From Lysobacter capsici (GTDB lineage Bacteria > Pseudomonadota > Gammaproteobacteria > Xanthomonadales > Xanthomonadaceae), in contig NZ_CP094357.1 in NCBI RefSeq assembly GCF_014779555.2, positions 434,001 to 498,000 of the forward strand: a DNA stretch of 64,000 nucleotides, given 5' to 3'. A program made the position numbers and the translations under genes. The number at the start of each line of letters is the position of its first letter. Position 1 is the first letter of the stretch. The notes beneath the pieces were generated by a model that saw only the letters and a list, made by a program, of their open reading frames with translations, had not been told where the DNA came from and did no database searches. Positions 9,166-18,250 of the stretch are shown piece after piece.

Positions 9166-11055
9166 ATGTCCGACTGGTCGCTCGATCAGGCCCGCAAGAC
9201 CTATTCGATCCCGCATTGGTCCGAGGGTTACTTCGACATCGACGGCGCCGGCCGCATCGTGGTCAAGCCGCGCGGCGAGCGCGGCCCGACCGTGGCCCTG
9301 CCCGAAGTCGTCGACGCCGCGCGCGCGCAGGGCGCCAAGCTGCCGATGCTGGTGCGCTTTCCCGACATCCTCGGCGATCGCCTCGGCGCGCTGCAGGGCG
9401 CCTTCGCCCAGGCCATGCGCGACTGGGATTACGCCGGCGGCTACACCGCGGTGTATCCGATCAAGGTCAATCAGCATCACGGCGTGGCCGGCACCCTGGC
9501 CTCGCACGCCGGCGAAGGCTTCGGCCTGGAAGCGGGCAGCAAGCCCGAGTTGATGGCGGTGCTGGCGCTGAGCCGGCCGGGCGGGCTGATCGTCTGCAAC
9601 GGCTACAAGGACCGCGAGTACATCCGCCTGGCCCTGATCGGCCGCAAGCTCGGCATGGAAACCTACATCGTCGTCGAGAAGCCGTCCGAGCTGCAGCTGG
9701 TGTTCGAGGAAGCCAAGGCGCTCGGGGTGAAGCCGGGCCTGGGCGTGCGCATGCGGCTGGCGTCGCTGGGCGCCGGCAAGTGGCAGAACAGCGGCGGCGA
9801 CAAGGCCAAGTTCGGCCTGAGCCCGCGTCAGGTGCTGGACTTGTGGAAGCAGCTGCGCGACAGCGGCCTGCATGATTGCCTGGGCCTGCTGCATTTCCAT
9901 ATGGGCTCGCAGATCTCCAACGTGCGCGACATCGCCAACGGCATGCGCGAGGCCACCCGTTACTTCATCGAGCTGTCCAAGCTCGGCGCCAACGTGCGCT
10001 ACATGGACGTCGGCGGCGGCCTGGGCATCGATTACGAAGGCACCCGTTCGCGCAGCTATTGCTCGATCAACTACGGCGTCAATCAGTACGCGTCGAACAT
10101 CGTCCAGCCCTTGGCCGAGGCCTGTCAGGAATACGGCCTGACCCCGCCGCGCATCGTCACCGAATGCGGCCGCGCGATGACCGCGCATCATGCGGTGCTG
10201 GTCGCCAACGTCTCGGAAATCGAGGAAGCGCCCGAAGGCCGGGTGCCGCCGTCGCACGACGACGAGCCGGCGGTGATCCGTCATCTGCGCGAGATCCACG
10301 ACGAACTCGACCTGCGCCCGGCGGTGGAACTGTTCCACGAGGCCCAGCACCATCACGGCGAAGGCTTGTCGCTGTACGCGCTCGGCCAGATCGACCTGAC
10401 CCACCGCGCGCGCATCGACGATCTGTTCTACGCGATCGCGCATGCGGTGCGCGCGCGCCTGGACGTCGGCGAAAAGAGCCATCGCGATCTGCTCGACGAA
10501 CTCAACGAGCGCCTGGTCGACAAGTACTTCGTCAATTTCAGCGTGTTCGAGTCGATGCCGGACGTGTGGGCGATCGATCAGGTGTTCCCGATCGCGCCGA
10601 TCGAGCGCCTGAACGAAAGGCCGGACCGGCGCGGCGTGATCGCCGACCTGACCTGCGATTCGGACGGCAAGGTCGATACCTACGTCGAGAACGAAGGCCT
10701 GGACAGCTCGCTGCCGCTGCATGCCCTCAAGCCGGGCGAAAGCTATCGGCTGGGCTTCTTCCTGGTCGGCGCGTATCAGGAAATCCTCGGCGACATCCAC
10801 AACCTGTTCGGCGACACCGACGCGGTGGAAGTGCGGGTCGACGGCGACGGTTATCGTCTGGCGCAGCAGCGCCGCGGCGATACCACCGACGTCATGCTCG
10901 ACTACGTCGGCTACAAGCTGGCCGACCTGCGCGCGGCGTATCGCGACAAGGTCGCCGCGGCGAATCTGCCGGCCGACGAAGCCGCGCGGTTGGACGAGGC
11001 GTTGGAGACCGGCTTGACCGGTTACACCTATCTCAGCGACGCGCCCTTGGCTTGA
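9166..11055 (+). CDS. speA: Biosynthetic arginine decarboxylase
   Basis: From ATG 9166 (ribosome site GGAAAG about 8 nt upstream) the protein has 629 residues, typical of SpeA. The pyridoxal-phosphate lysine lies in YPIKVNQHHG (Lys100), and the alanine-racemase-like barrel includes LHFHMGSQISNVRD and MDVGGGLGIDYEG. The C-terminal beta domain has TCDSDGKVD. The enzyme makes agmatine from arginine. An in-frame extension upstream exists but lacks a ribosome site. The divergent neighbour is speE, and a YciI-like gene follows 17 nt downstream. Confidence 0.95.
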   Translation: MSDWSLDQARKTYSIPHWSEGYFDIDGAGRIVVKPRGERGPTVALPEVVDAARAQGAKLPMLVRFPDILGDRLGALQGAFAQAMRDWDYAGGYTAVYPIKVNQHHGVAGTLASHAGEGFGLEAGSKPELMAVLALSRPGGLIVCNGYKDREYIRLALIGRKLGMETYIVVEKPSELQLVFEEAKALGVKPGLGVRMRLASLGAGKWQNSGGDKAKFGLSPRQVLDLWKQLRDSGLHDCLGLLHFHMGSQISNVRDIANGMREATRYFIELSKLGANVRYMDVGGGLGIDYEGTRSRSYCSINYGVNQYASNIVQPLAEACQEYGLTPPRIVTECGRAMTAHHAVLVANVSEIEEAPEGRVPPSHDDEPAVIRHLREIHDELDLRPAVELFHEAQHHHGEGLSLYALGQIDLTHRARIDDLFYAIAHAVRARLDVGEKSHRDLLDELNERLVDKYFVNFSVFESMPDVWAIDQVFPIAPIERLNERPDRRGVIADLTCDSDGKVDTYVENEGLDSSLPLHALKPGESYRLGFFLVGAYQEILGDIHNLFGDTDAVEVRVDGDGYRLAQQRRGDTTDVMLDYVGYKLADLRAAYRDKVAAANLPADEAARLDEALETGLTGYTYLSDAPLA

Positions 11056-11072
11056 GCTGGGAAACGGGACTT

Positions 11073-11324
11073 ATGAATCGTTACTTGGTCTTGGCCATGC
11101 GCCTGCCGCAGTTCGACAGCGAGCAGATCGGCCCGCACCGCGACTTCCTCGACGCCCTGCGCGAGCAGGGCCGGCTGGAGCTGGCCGGCGGCTTTTCCGA
11201 CAAGAGCGGCGGCGCCTATGTGCTGCGCGCGGTCGACCTGGAAGAGGCCCGCGCGCTGGCGTTCGGCGACCCGCTGCACATCACGGGTTCGTCGCGGGTC
11301 GACGTGTACGAATGGCTGACCTGA
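11073..11324 (+). CDS. YciI family protein
   Basis: The 83-residue protein has the ferredoxin-like YciI fold: it opens with YLVLAMRLPQFD, carries PHRDFLDALREQGRLELAGGF with the conserved His, and ends FGDPLHITGSSRVDVYEWL. The family is a dimeric alpha-beta barrel with a conserved His-Asp pair and mostly unknown function. It starts 17 nt after speA and may be co-transcribed. Confidence 0.82.
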   Translation: MNRYLVLAMRLPQFDSEQIGPHRDFLDALREQGRLELAGGFSDKSGGAYVLRAVDLEEARALAFGDPLHITGSSRVDVYEWLT

Positions 11325-11538
11325 ACGGCCGTCGCGTCGGCTTCACCGCGCCGATGCTTGCGCGTTCAGGTCGATAGGGGTCGCGGTTGCGTATACGTGG
11401 ACGGGTTCGCGTGTACGCGTATGAGATCGGTCGCAGCAACCAGGCGCTGCCGCATGGCACGATGGCCGGGCTAATCGCTCGGTCGTGCCGAATCATGATT
11501 TTTGCAACATCAAGCGCCCGAACGGGCAGAAGGTCGAA

Positions 11539-12423
11539 ATGAAAGTAGGGGTGATCGGTCTGGGAGCCATGGGCGCGCCGATGGCGCGTTACGTGCATGG
11601 CAAGGGCGTGTTGACCGCGGTGGGCAACCGCACGCAGTCCAAGGCCGACGCGTTGGCGTCGGAGCTGGACGTGCGCGCGGCGCGTTCGCCGGCGAATTTC
11701 GCCGATTGCGACCTGGTGATCTTGTGCGTGTCGCTGGACGCGGACGTGTTGGAAAACGTCGCCGCCCTGGCCGAAGTGCTCAAGCCCGGCGCGATCGTGG
11801 TCGACCACTCCACCGTCTCGCTGGAAACCGCGCGCCGTTCGGCGGCGATGCTGGCCACGCACAACATCGGTTTCCTCGACGCGCCGGTGTCCGGCGGCGC
11901 CGAGGGCGCGCGCAACGGCAAGTTGTCGATCATGGTCGGCGGCGACGAAGCGCAGCTCGAGCGCGTGCGCGAGGTTCTCGACAGCTACGCCGCGCGCATC
12001 ACCCACATGGGCGGTACCGGCGCCGGTCAGGCGACCAAGGCGATCAACCAGATCCTGGTCGCCGGCATCAACGAAGCGGTGTGCGAAGGTCTGGCGCTGG
12101 GCGAAAAGCTCGGCCTGGAACCCGAGCGCCTGCTGCCGACGCTGATGGCCGGCGCGGCCAGCAACTGGTTCCTCGACAAGCGCGGCGCGACCATGCTGCG
12201 CGACGATTTCGCGCCGGGCTTCAAATGCCAGCACATGCTCAAGGACTTGCGCATCGTCCAGGGCATCGCGCGCGACAGCGGCATCCGCACCAACACCATC
12301 GACCAGGCCGCGGCGGATTACGCCGAACTGATCGAGCGCGGGCATGGCGAATCGGATACCTCGGCGCTGATCGCGCTCAAGCGCGCGCGCGCGGTGGTGG
12401 AGTCCGACGCCGAACAGGCGTGA
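11539..12423 (+). CDS. NAD(P)-dependent beta-hydroxyacid dehydrogenase (MmsB/GarR-like)
   Basis: The 294-residue protein has the N-terminal Rossmann motif GVIGLGAMGAPMARY and the family signature FLDAPVSGGAEGARNGKLSI. The catalytic Lys region is GAGQATKAINQILVAG. Members reduce or oxidise 3-hydroxyisobutyrate, tartronate semialdehyde or related short acids; the substrate is not clear. I chose ATG 11539 because the Rossmann strand begins at its second residue; an in-frame GTG-type extension from 11485 is less likely. No operon partner is visible. Confidence 0.9.
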   Translation: MKVGVIGLGAMGAPMARYVHGKGVLTAVGNRTQSKADALASELDVRAARSPANFADCDLVILCVSLDADVLENVAALAEVLKPGAIVVDHSTVSLETARRSAAMLATHNIGFLDAPVSGGAEGARNGKLSIMVGGDEAQLERVREVLDSYAARITHMGGTGAGQATKAINQILVAGINEAVCEGLALGEKLGLEPERLLPTLMAGAASNWFLDKRGATMLRDDFAPGFKCQHMLKDLRIVQGIARDSGIRTNTIDQAAADYAELIERGHGESDTSALIALKRARAVVESDAEQA

Positions 12424-12596
12424 GGGTCGGCGCGCTTTGCGCGCGCCGGTTTCATCGGCTCTGATCGACGCGGCCGGGTCGCAACGACCGGGCTCTGGAT
12501 CCCCGCCTTCGCGGGGATGACGGTCTTGGGGATTAGTCGTCTATTTGTCGTCAGCGCGGTGCTTGCATCGCGATGCCTTGCTGCGCGCATCATTTT
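12424..12596. other. Intergenic with short palindromes
   Basis: A GC-rich palindrome (GGCGCGC TTT GCGCGCGCC) follows the dehydrogenase stop at about 12430-12450. A hairpin ATCCCCGCCTTCGCGGGGAT lies at about 12499-12518. The second resembles a small dispersed palindrome rather than a terminator, since no T-run follows. No gene is seen. Confidence 0.45.
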
Positions 12597-12742
12597 CGCT
12601 TGCCGCTTGCCGCTTGCCGCTTGCCGCTTGCCGCTTGCCGCTTGCCGCTTGCCGCTTGCCGCTTGCCGCTTGCCGCTTGCCGCTTGCCGCTTGCCGCTTG
12701 CCGCTTGCCGCTTGCCGCTTGCCGCTTGCCGCTTGCCGCTTG
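12597..12742. repeat. 7-bp tandem repeat (CGCTTGC), about 21 copies
   Basis: Twenty perfect copies of CGCTTGC plus six bases run without interruption from 12597 to 12742. As 7 is not a multiple of 3, any reading frame crossing it cycles through the same heptapeptide (for example LAACRLP on + or ASGKRQA on -), which creates spurious open frames on both strands. The array looks like a slippage-prone variable-number repeat. Confidence 0.97.
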
Positions 12743-12793
12743 AATTGCTGTTGCTGTTGAAGTTTGGCTTGAGCCTGAAGCCGCGCAGTTCAT

Positions 12794-13340
12794 CCAGCGC
12801 TGCGAAGCCACTAACTCGCGTTAGCAAAAGCACACCCGTAGGGCGGCGCACATGGATGTGCGCCGTGCGCCACCGGGACAGGATGTCCCGTGTGGCGCAT
12901 GCCTGCGAATGCTCCGCACGCGCGGGCCCTTGATTCAAAGAAAAGCATTTTTCTTTGGTTACCTTTCTTTTGTTGCTTTAGACAAAAGAAAGTGACCCGC
13001 CGCTTCAGCGGCGGAACGCTTTTGATCCTGCTTGCAGCTTCAAAGGCGTCAAAGCTTTAAAGGCCTCAAAGCTTTGAAGCTCTAGAGCTTTTGAAGCCAA
13101 AGGCAAGATCAACAGCTTTCGTCCGCAAGCGGCCGAGTTACTTTCTTTTGTCAAAAGCGACAAAAGAAAGGTAACCAAAGAAAAACGCTTTTCTTTGAAT
13201 CAAGGGCCCGCGCGTGCGTTGCCGACGCGGGCATGCGCCACACGAGACATCCTGTCTCGGTGGCGCACGGCGCACATCCATGTGCGCCGCCCTACGGGTG
13301 TCCTGTTGCTAACGCGAGTTACAAGCCTCGCAGCGCTGGA
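12794..13340. repeat. 547-bp long imperfect inverted-repeat element
   Basis: The left arm (about 12794-13005) and right arm (about 13135-13340) are near reverse complements. Landmarks, left to right, are CCAGCGCTGCGA, ACTCGCGTTAGC, the GGCGGCGCACATGGATGTGC palindrome, GGACAGGATGTCCCG, CGGGCCCTTGATTCAAAGAA and GGTTACCTTTCTTTTG. The same order is mirrored on the right. A 130-nt loop with small inverted repeats (CTTTAAAGG, GCTTCAAAGG) separates them. No transposase is encoded. I infer a non-autonomous or structural repeat. Confidence 0.85.
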
Positions 13341-13380
13341 AGCGAAACCTGACCTCGAACGAAAGCCACATGGCCTACCT

Positions 13381-13474
13381 GTAGGAGCGGCGCGAGCCGC
13401 GACCGCGTCATTACGACAACCTCGAAACCTGCGTCGTAGCCGTAATTCGCGGTCGCGGCTCGCGCCGCTCCTAC
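13381..13474. repeat. REP pair (BIME), GTAG type
   Basis: GTAGGAGCGGCGCGAGCCGC starts at 13381 and its complement ends CTCCTAC at 13474. The units bracket about 40 nt. It directly follows the long inverted repeat. Confidence 0.85.
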
Positions 13475-13579
13475 AGGGGCTACGACGGGCCAGATGCCAG
13501 GGGCGGATGGTTGGATGCGTTAATTAGAATCTACGAATGCCGCGTAAACGCGGGCATGCGCCACACAGGACGTCATAGC

Positions 13580-13609
13580 AAATCGCCCCGCACAGTGCGG
13601 GGCGATTTC
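13580..13609 (-). terminator. Probable terminator for the membrane protein gene
   Basis: The stem AATCGCCCCGC / GCGGGGCGATT with loop ACAGT lies about 147 nt downstream of the leftward gene ending at 13756. The hairpin is strong but the T-run is short. Confidence 0.55.
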
Positions 13610-13755
13610 GTTGCTTGCGATGGCCAATCGAGCCTTGTTTTAGCGCTTACGGCGGAAGGGCACCAGGTGGTCGCAACGGGCCAGAAGCGCCGATCTGCCG
13701 CAGCTCAAGAAATTCGAAATTCCGATCCGTGCAGGCCCCTGCAGAAAGCCGCCGA

Positions 13756-14169
13756 TCAGCGAACAGCAAACCCCTTGCCTCGCCGCATGATCCGCTCCCC
13801 CAGCAACGCCCCGCCAAACGCCGCCGTCAGGCTCAACACGATCGCCAGCGCGTTGTAGCGCAACGCGCCCGCCATCGTGCGCATCGGCAACGGACTGTCG
13901 GGCATCGCCATCGACACGATCGTGAACAAGGTCAGGCTCCACATCGCCACCATCAGCAGCAGCGCGACCCAACGAAAATGCGCGTGACGCGCGATCGCGC
14001 CGCCGATGCCCATCGCGATCAGGGCGGCGAATACGTCGATCAGGGGGATCGCTCCCAGGCCGGTCTGGATCGCCTGGCGCGAATCCAGGCCGAGGTATTT
14101 GGTGAAGATGCCGAACAGCAACAACATGCCCGCCGCGCTCAGGCAGCCCAGAAGAATGCGCTTGTCCAT
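13756..14169 (-). CDS. Small four-helix membrane protein of unknown function
   Basis: The 137-residue protein has four hydrophobic segments, at about 5-22, 40-60, 66-88 and 104-124, linked by short loops, and a basic C-terminus (ERIMRRGKGFAVR). A GGGGAA ribosome site precedes the ATG. I do not recognise a family. The coding pattern (GC at third positions and clean helices) makes it more credible than the overlapping frames. It stands alone between repeat-rich stretches. Confidence 0.65.
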   Translation of the reverse strand: MDKRILLGCLSAAGMLLLFGIFTKYLGLDSRQAIQTGLGAIPLIDVFAALIAMGIGGAIARHAHFRWVALLLMVAMWSLTLFTIVSMAMPDSPLPMRTMAGALRYNALAIVLSLTAAFGGALLGERIMRRGKGFAVR

Positions 14170-14571
14170 CCGTTCCCCAACGACTTCATTAGCCGCCGCA
14201 GTCTACTTCGCCGCGCGCGCGACGCAGGGTGACCGGCGTCGCGCTGTCGCCGCCGACCCGACCGGAAGGCAGCCCTGAGCCGACGCGCGGTTGCGCGCAA
14301 TCGGGCGTATGGGTTGCGTTCCCGGCGGCGATCGTGGGTGTCGAATCGCCGATTTTCGAGGCCGCTGCTCGCCGGGCACGCGCGAGGTGGATGAACGCGC
14401 AAGCGCGGTATTTACGTGCTTGTCGAACGGGCACATTGCTGGACGCGCGCTCGGCGAAGAATCAAGCCACGACGATGGCTGCCATCGCGTCCGCATCGCG
14501 TTTCCAGGCCCTTCGCGCGGCGTCGGACAGGACGCCATCGCGCGACCGCGATCGCCTCGGATCGCCAGGCA
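14170..14571. other. Intergenic, no gene seen
   Basis: About 400 nt lie between the divergent ends of the small membrane protein gene and the SPOR gene terminator. Several open frames overlap on both strands, but none has a ribosome site, recognisable protein character or similarity I can name. Confidence 0.5.
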
Positions 14572-14606
14572 ACAAAAAAAACGCCGGGCACATGGCCCGG
14601 CGTTTT
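14572..14606 (-). terminator. Rho-independent terminator of the argS-SPOR operon
   Basis: The stem AACGCCGGGC / GCCCGGCGTT is preceded on the + strand by an eight-A run, which is a T-run in the direction of transcription. It lies about 30 nt after the SPOR gene stop. Confidence 0.9.
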
Positions 14607-14635
14607 GATGACATCCGAACGCCGCGCGCGGCGGC

Positions 14636-15532
14636 TTACTGAACCTTGATCGCCATGCCCGGCAAGCCGCTGTCGGCGAGCTTGCGCTTGGCGTCGGCGA
14701 GATCGCCGGCGGTGCCGTACGGCCCCATGCGCACGCGGTACACCGTCTTGCCGCTGATCTGCGCCGATTCGACCCGCGCGCCCAGGCCGAGCATCGCGAT
14801 CTTGGCCTTCATTTCCTCGGCCTGACCCGAGGCCTGGAACGCGCCGGCCTGGAGCAGATAACGGGTGTTGTCGTTCGCCGCGGCGGCCGCGGCCGGGCCC
14901 TGGGTCGCGGCGACGGTCGGCGGCTTCGGGGTCACGCTGGCCGGCGGGGTCGCGCTGGCGACCTGAGCCGGCGCCGGGGCCGGTTGCGACGGCGGCGGGG
15001 CGATGGTGTCGACCGGCTTGGGCAGGCTGACGGTGGTCGGCGCGGCGGCGGCCGGAGCCGCCGCGGCCGTGCTGGCAGCGGGCGCGGCGGCCACGGCGGC
15101 CGGCTGCGGATTCCTGCGCTGCTGCGCGGCGCGGCGCTGCTCCTCGGCGGCCTCGGTGGCGGCGAGTTCGGCGTCGCTCATCTCGACTTCCTTGCCCGGC
15201 AACAGGGTGTAGAAGTCGTAGCCGGGGCCTTCCTTGTCGCCCTTGTCGGACTTGCCGCTCTTGCCGTCGGTCCTGGACGCGGGCCTGGCGGCGGCGGTGT
15301 TGCCTTCGGGCGCGACCGATTCTTCGTCGGCGGTGACCGCGGCGGGCTGCGCGTCGGGATTGGGCTGCGGGCGGAAGAAGCCGTCGCCGCCGTCGGCCTT
15401 GAGGAACTTCGGGGCGACCAGGATCACCACCACGCCCAGCAACAGGCCGAGCACGCCCCAGGCCCAGCCGGGCAGGCTCTCGTTGTTCTGGTTGTTGCGC
15501 TTGGCCTGCGATTTGCCGCGTCGTGCTGCCAC
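14636..15532 (-). CDS. SPOR domain-containing inner-membrane protein
   Basis: This 298-residue type II membrane protein has a basic N-terminus (MAARRGKSQAKRN) and one helix at about 22-42 (WAWGVLGLLLGVVVILVAP). A long Ala/Pro-rich periplasmic linker follows to about 220. The C-terminal SPOR domain begins YLLQAGAFQASGQAEEMKAK and ends near VYRVRMGPYG. SPOR domains bind denuded glycan strands and bring proteins to the division septum. The layout resembles FtsN or DedD-like proteins; the pairing with argS immediately upstream is common in gammaproteobacteria and favours an FtsN-like role. Its start directly abuts the argS stop. Confidence 0.88.
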   Translation of the reverse strand: MAARRGKSQAKRNNQNNESLPGWAWGVLGLLLGVVVILVAPKFLKADGGDGFFRPQPNPDAQPAAVTADEESVAPEGNTAAARPASRTDGKSGKSDKGDKEGPGYDFYTLLPGKEVEMSDAELAATEAAEEQRRAAQQRRNPQPAAVAAAPAASTAAAAPAAAAPTTVSLPKPVDTIAPPPSQPAPAPAQVASATPPASVTPKPPTVAATQGPAAAAAANDNTRYLLQAGAFQASGQAEEMKAKIAMLGLGARVESAQISGKTVYRVRMGPYGTAGDLADAKRKLADSGLPGMAIKVQ

Positions 15533-17221
15533 TTACATCACCTCCGGGGCGTTGATCCCCAATAGCGCCAGACCGTTCGCGAGCACCTGGCGGGTCGCCA
15601 TCGCCAGCACCAGGCGCGCGTGGCGCTGGTTGGCGTCGTCGACCAGGAACTGGTGATCGTTGTAATACGTCTGGAAGGTCTGCGCCAACTCGAGCAGGAA
15701 ACCGGCGATCTGGTGCGGTTCCAGGTCGCGTCCGGCCACCGCCACCACGTCCGGGTAGCGCAGCAGGGTCACGATCAGCTCGTGCGCGGCGTCGTCGTTC
15801 AGGTCCAGCGCCTGGGCCAGGCCGTGCGCCGGGTCGTAGGACAGGCCGCGCTCGGCCAACTGGCGCATCAGGCCGCACATGCGCGCATGCGAGACCTGCA
15901 CGTAATAGACCGGATTGTCGAGAGACTGCGAGCGCGCCAGGTCGATGTCGAAGGTCAGCTGCGAATCGGGCTTGCGCGCGACCAGGAACCAGCGCACCGC
16001 GTCGCGGCCGGCTTCGTCGATCAGGTCGCGCAGGGTCAGGTAGCTGCCGGCGCGCTTGGACAGCTTCACTTCCTCGCCGCCGCGCATCACCGTGACCATC
16101 TGGTGCAGCACGTACTCGGGCCAGCCTTGCGGGATGCCGACATCCAGGGCCTGCAGGCCGGCGCGCACGCGCGCGAGCGAACCGTGGTGATCCGAACCCA
16201 GCTCGGTGATCGCGCGCTCGTAGCCGCGCTGCCACTTGCTCAGGTGATAGGCGACATCGGGCACGAAGTAGGTATAGGTGCCGTCGGACTTGCGCATCAC
16301 CCGATCTTTGTCGTCGCCGAAATCGGTGCTGCGCAGCCACAGCGCGCCGCCTTCCTCGTAGGTGTGGCCGTGGGCGACCAGTTCGCGCACGGTTTCCTCG
16401 ACCTTGTCCTGCTCGTACAGCGAGCTTTCCAGGAAGTAGACGTCGAAGCTGACGCCGTAGGCGGCCAGGTCGGCGTTCTGCTCGCGGCGCAGGTAGGCCA
16501 CGGCGAACTGGCGGATCGCATCGAGGTCGTCGATGTCGCCCTTGCCGGTGACGGAATGATTTTCGAATTCGACCGTGGCGCCGTCGAGGTAGGCGCGGGC
16601 GACGTCGCCGATGTAATCGCCGTTGTAGGCGTTTTCCGGCCAGCCCTCGTCGCCCGGCGCGAGGCCGCGCGCGCGCAGCTGGGTGGAGATCGCCAGATTG
16701 TTGATCTGCACGCCGGCGTCGTTGTAGTAGAACTCGCGCGTGACGTCCCAGCCGTTGGCGTCGAGCACGCGCGCGATGCAGTCGCCGATCACCGCCGCGC
16801 GGCCGTGGCCGACGTGCAGCGGGCCGGTCGGATTGGCCGACACGTACTCGACCCCGGCGCGATGGCCGGCGCCGCCGGTGTTGCGGCCGTAGTTGGCGCC
16901 CTGCGCGAACACCTCGCCGATCTGGCGGCGCCAGGCGGCTTCGTCGACGTGGAAGTTGATGAAGCCCGGGCCGGCGATCTCGACCTGGGCGATGTCGGTG
17001 TTGGCCGGCAACGCGTCGAGCAGCTTCTGCGCCATCTCGCGCGGGTTGCTGCGCGCCGGCTTGGCCAGCAGCATCGCGGCGTTGGTCGAGAAATCGCCCT
17101 GGGCGCGGCTCTTGGGACGCTCGATCACGAAATCGGGCGTGGACAGGTCGGCCGGCAGGGTGCCGGCGGCGCGCAGGGCGTCGATGGCCTGCGCGACGAG
17201 CGCATGGAGAGTGGCTTTCAC
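15533..17221 (-). CDS. argS: Arginyl-tRNA synthetase
   Basis: The 562-residue protein is a class I synthetase. The HIGH motif appears as HVGH at residues 136-139 in [15 protein letters not shown]. The KMSKS equivalent is [12 protein letters not shown], and the anticodon-binding helical domain ends with [11 protein letters not shown]. It charges tRNA-Arg. It is followed without a gap by the SPOR gene. Confidence 0.97.
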   Translation of the reverse strand: MKATLHALVAQAIDALRAAGTLPADLSTPDFVIERPKSRAQGDFSTNAAMLLAKPARSNPREMAQKLLDALPANTDIAQVEIAGPGFINFHVDEAAWRRQIGEVFAQGANYGRNTGGAGHRAGVEYVSANPTGPLHVGHGRAAVIGDCIARVLDANGWDVTREFYYNDAGVQINNLAISTQLRARGLAPGDEGWPENAYNGDYIGDVARAYLDGATVEFENHSVTGKGDIDDLDAIRQFAVAYLRREQNADLAAYGVSFDVYFLESSLYEQDKVEETVRELVAHGHTYEEGGALWLRSTDFGDDKDRVMRKSDGTYTYFVPDVAYHLSKWQRGYERAITELGSDHHGSLARVRAGLQALDVGIPQGWPEYVLHQMVTVMRGGEEVKLSKRAGSYLTLRDLIDEAGRDAVRWFLVARKPDSQLTFDIDLARSQSLDNPVYYVQVSHARMCGLMRQLAERGLSYDPAHGLAQALDLNDDAAHELIVTLLRYPDVVAVAGRDLEPHQIAGFLLELAQTFQTYYNDHQFLVDDANQRHARLVLAMATRQVLANGLALLGINAPEVM

Positions 17222-17277
17222 AGGGGGACTTCGCGATTCGCAGGGTGCTACGGGACCCGGGATTTTAGAGCAGAACT

Positions 17278-17351
17278 GAGTTCACAGGAGTGAGGAGCGA
17301 GTAAAGGCGACGCGACCGCGGCTTTTACTGGTTCCTCACTCCCGCGAACTC
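17278..17351. repeat. Palindromic repeat (same family as 3875-3964)
   Basis: The left arm 17278-17302 (GAGTTCACAGGAGTGAGG then AGCGAGT) pairs with 17327-17351. It differs from the copy at 3875 by only a few bases. It lies in the gap between argS and the downstream end of radC. Confidence 0.75.
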
Positions 17352-17362
17352 GTTTCTGGCCT

Positions 17363-18037
17363 TCACACCCAGCCGCGCGCGGCCATCGACACCGGCGGGC
17401 CGTCGCCGACCACGAAATGATCGAGCAGGCGGATGTCGATCAGGGCCAGGGCCTGCTTGAGCCGGATCGTCACGTTGCGGTCGTCCTGGCTGGGTTCGGC
17501 GTTGCCGCTGGGGTGGTTGTGGCCGACGATCACCGCCGCGGCATTGCGCTGCAGGGCGCGGCGCGCGACCTCGCGCGGGTGGACCTCGGCGCCGTTGATG
17601 GTGCCGTGGAACAGTTCCTCGAAGCCGATCACGTTGTGGCGGCTGTTGAGGTAGAGCACCGCGAACACTTCCTGCGGGCGGCCGCGCAGGTGCTGGGCGA
17701 AGTAGCGCCCGGCCGAATCGGGGTCGGTCAGCGCGGCGCCGCGCTCCAGGTCGGCGCGCAGGCAGCGCGCGGCCAGTTCCAGCGCGGATTTGAGCGTGCA
17801 GGCGCGGGCCGAGCCGATCCCGCGCATGCGCATCAGCTTGGCCGGCGGTTGTTCCAGCAGGTCGCGCAGCGGGCCGTGCTCGGTCAGCAGCTGGCGCGCG
17901 GTGCCGACCGCGTCGAAGCCGCGCACGCCCGAGCCGAGGATCAGCGCCAGCAGTTCGGCATCCGACAGCGAGCCGGCGCCGTGGGCGAGGAGTTTTTCGC
18001 GCGGCCGTTCCGCGCTGGGCCATTCGTGGATTCTCAT
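17363..18037 (-). CDS. radC: RadC family JAMM-domain protein
   Basis: From MRIHEWPSAERPRE the protein has 224 residues, a normal RadC length; an ATG five codons upstream is possible. The N-terminal helix-hairpin-helix region has LMRMRGIGSARACTLKSALE. The C-terminal MPN/JAMM zinc site is GHNHPSGNAEPSQDD. The old DNA-repair label is not well supported and the biochemical role is unresolved. It is divergent from coaC, as in many proteobacteria. Confidence 0.93.
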   Translation of the reverse strand: MRIHEWPSAERPREKLLAHGAGSLSDAELLALILGSGVRGFDAVGTARQLLTEHGPLRDLLEQPPAKLMRMRGIGSARACTLKSALELAARCLRADLERGAALTDPDSAGRYFAQHLRGRPQEVFAVLYLNSRHNVIGFEELFHGTINGAEVHPREVARRALQRNAAAVIVGHNHPSGNAEPSQDDRNVTIRLKQALALIDIRLLDHFVVGDGPPVSMAARGWV

Positions 18038-18250
18038 GGCGGCATCGTGCAAGCCCGGCCGCGGCGGCCGGCATCGGGGCGGACAGGGCCATCGGGTAAG
18101 CTAGAGCCCCGAGCGGGTGTAGGGATTTGCCGGCCGCCGTCGCGAGCGCATCACGCGCCGCGCCGGACCGTGCCGGCGTAACCCGCGCACCCCGCGACGA
18201 GAAGCACCAGGCAAGCACCCGAGCAAGCACCCGAGAAGTACCGGCCGACC

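Noticed and set aside
8881-10800. A 639-codon open frame on the - strand
   Set aside because: Antisense to speA, which has full family motifs and length.
12517-12933. Heptapeptide-repeat proteins on both strands across the 7-bp array
   Set aside because: Created mechanically by the 7-bp unit; no ribosome site, and several frames are open at once.
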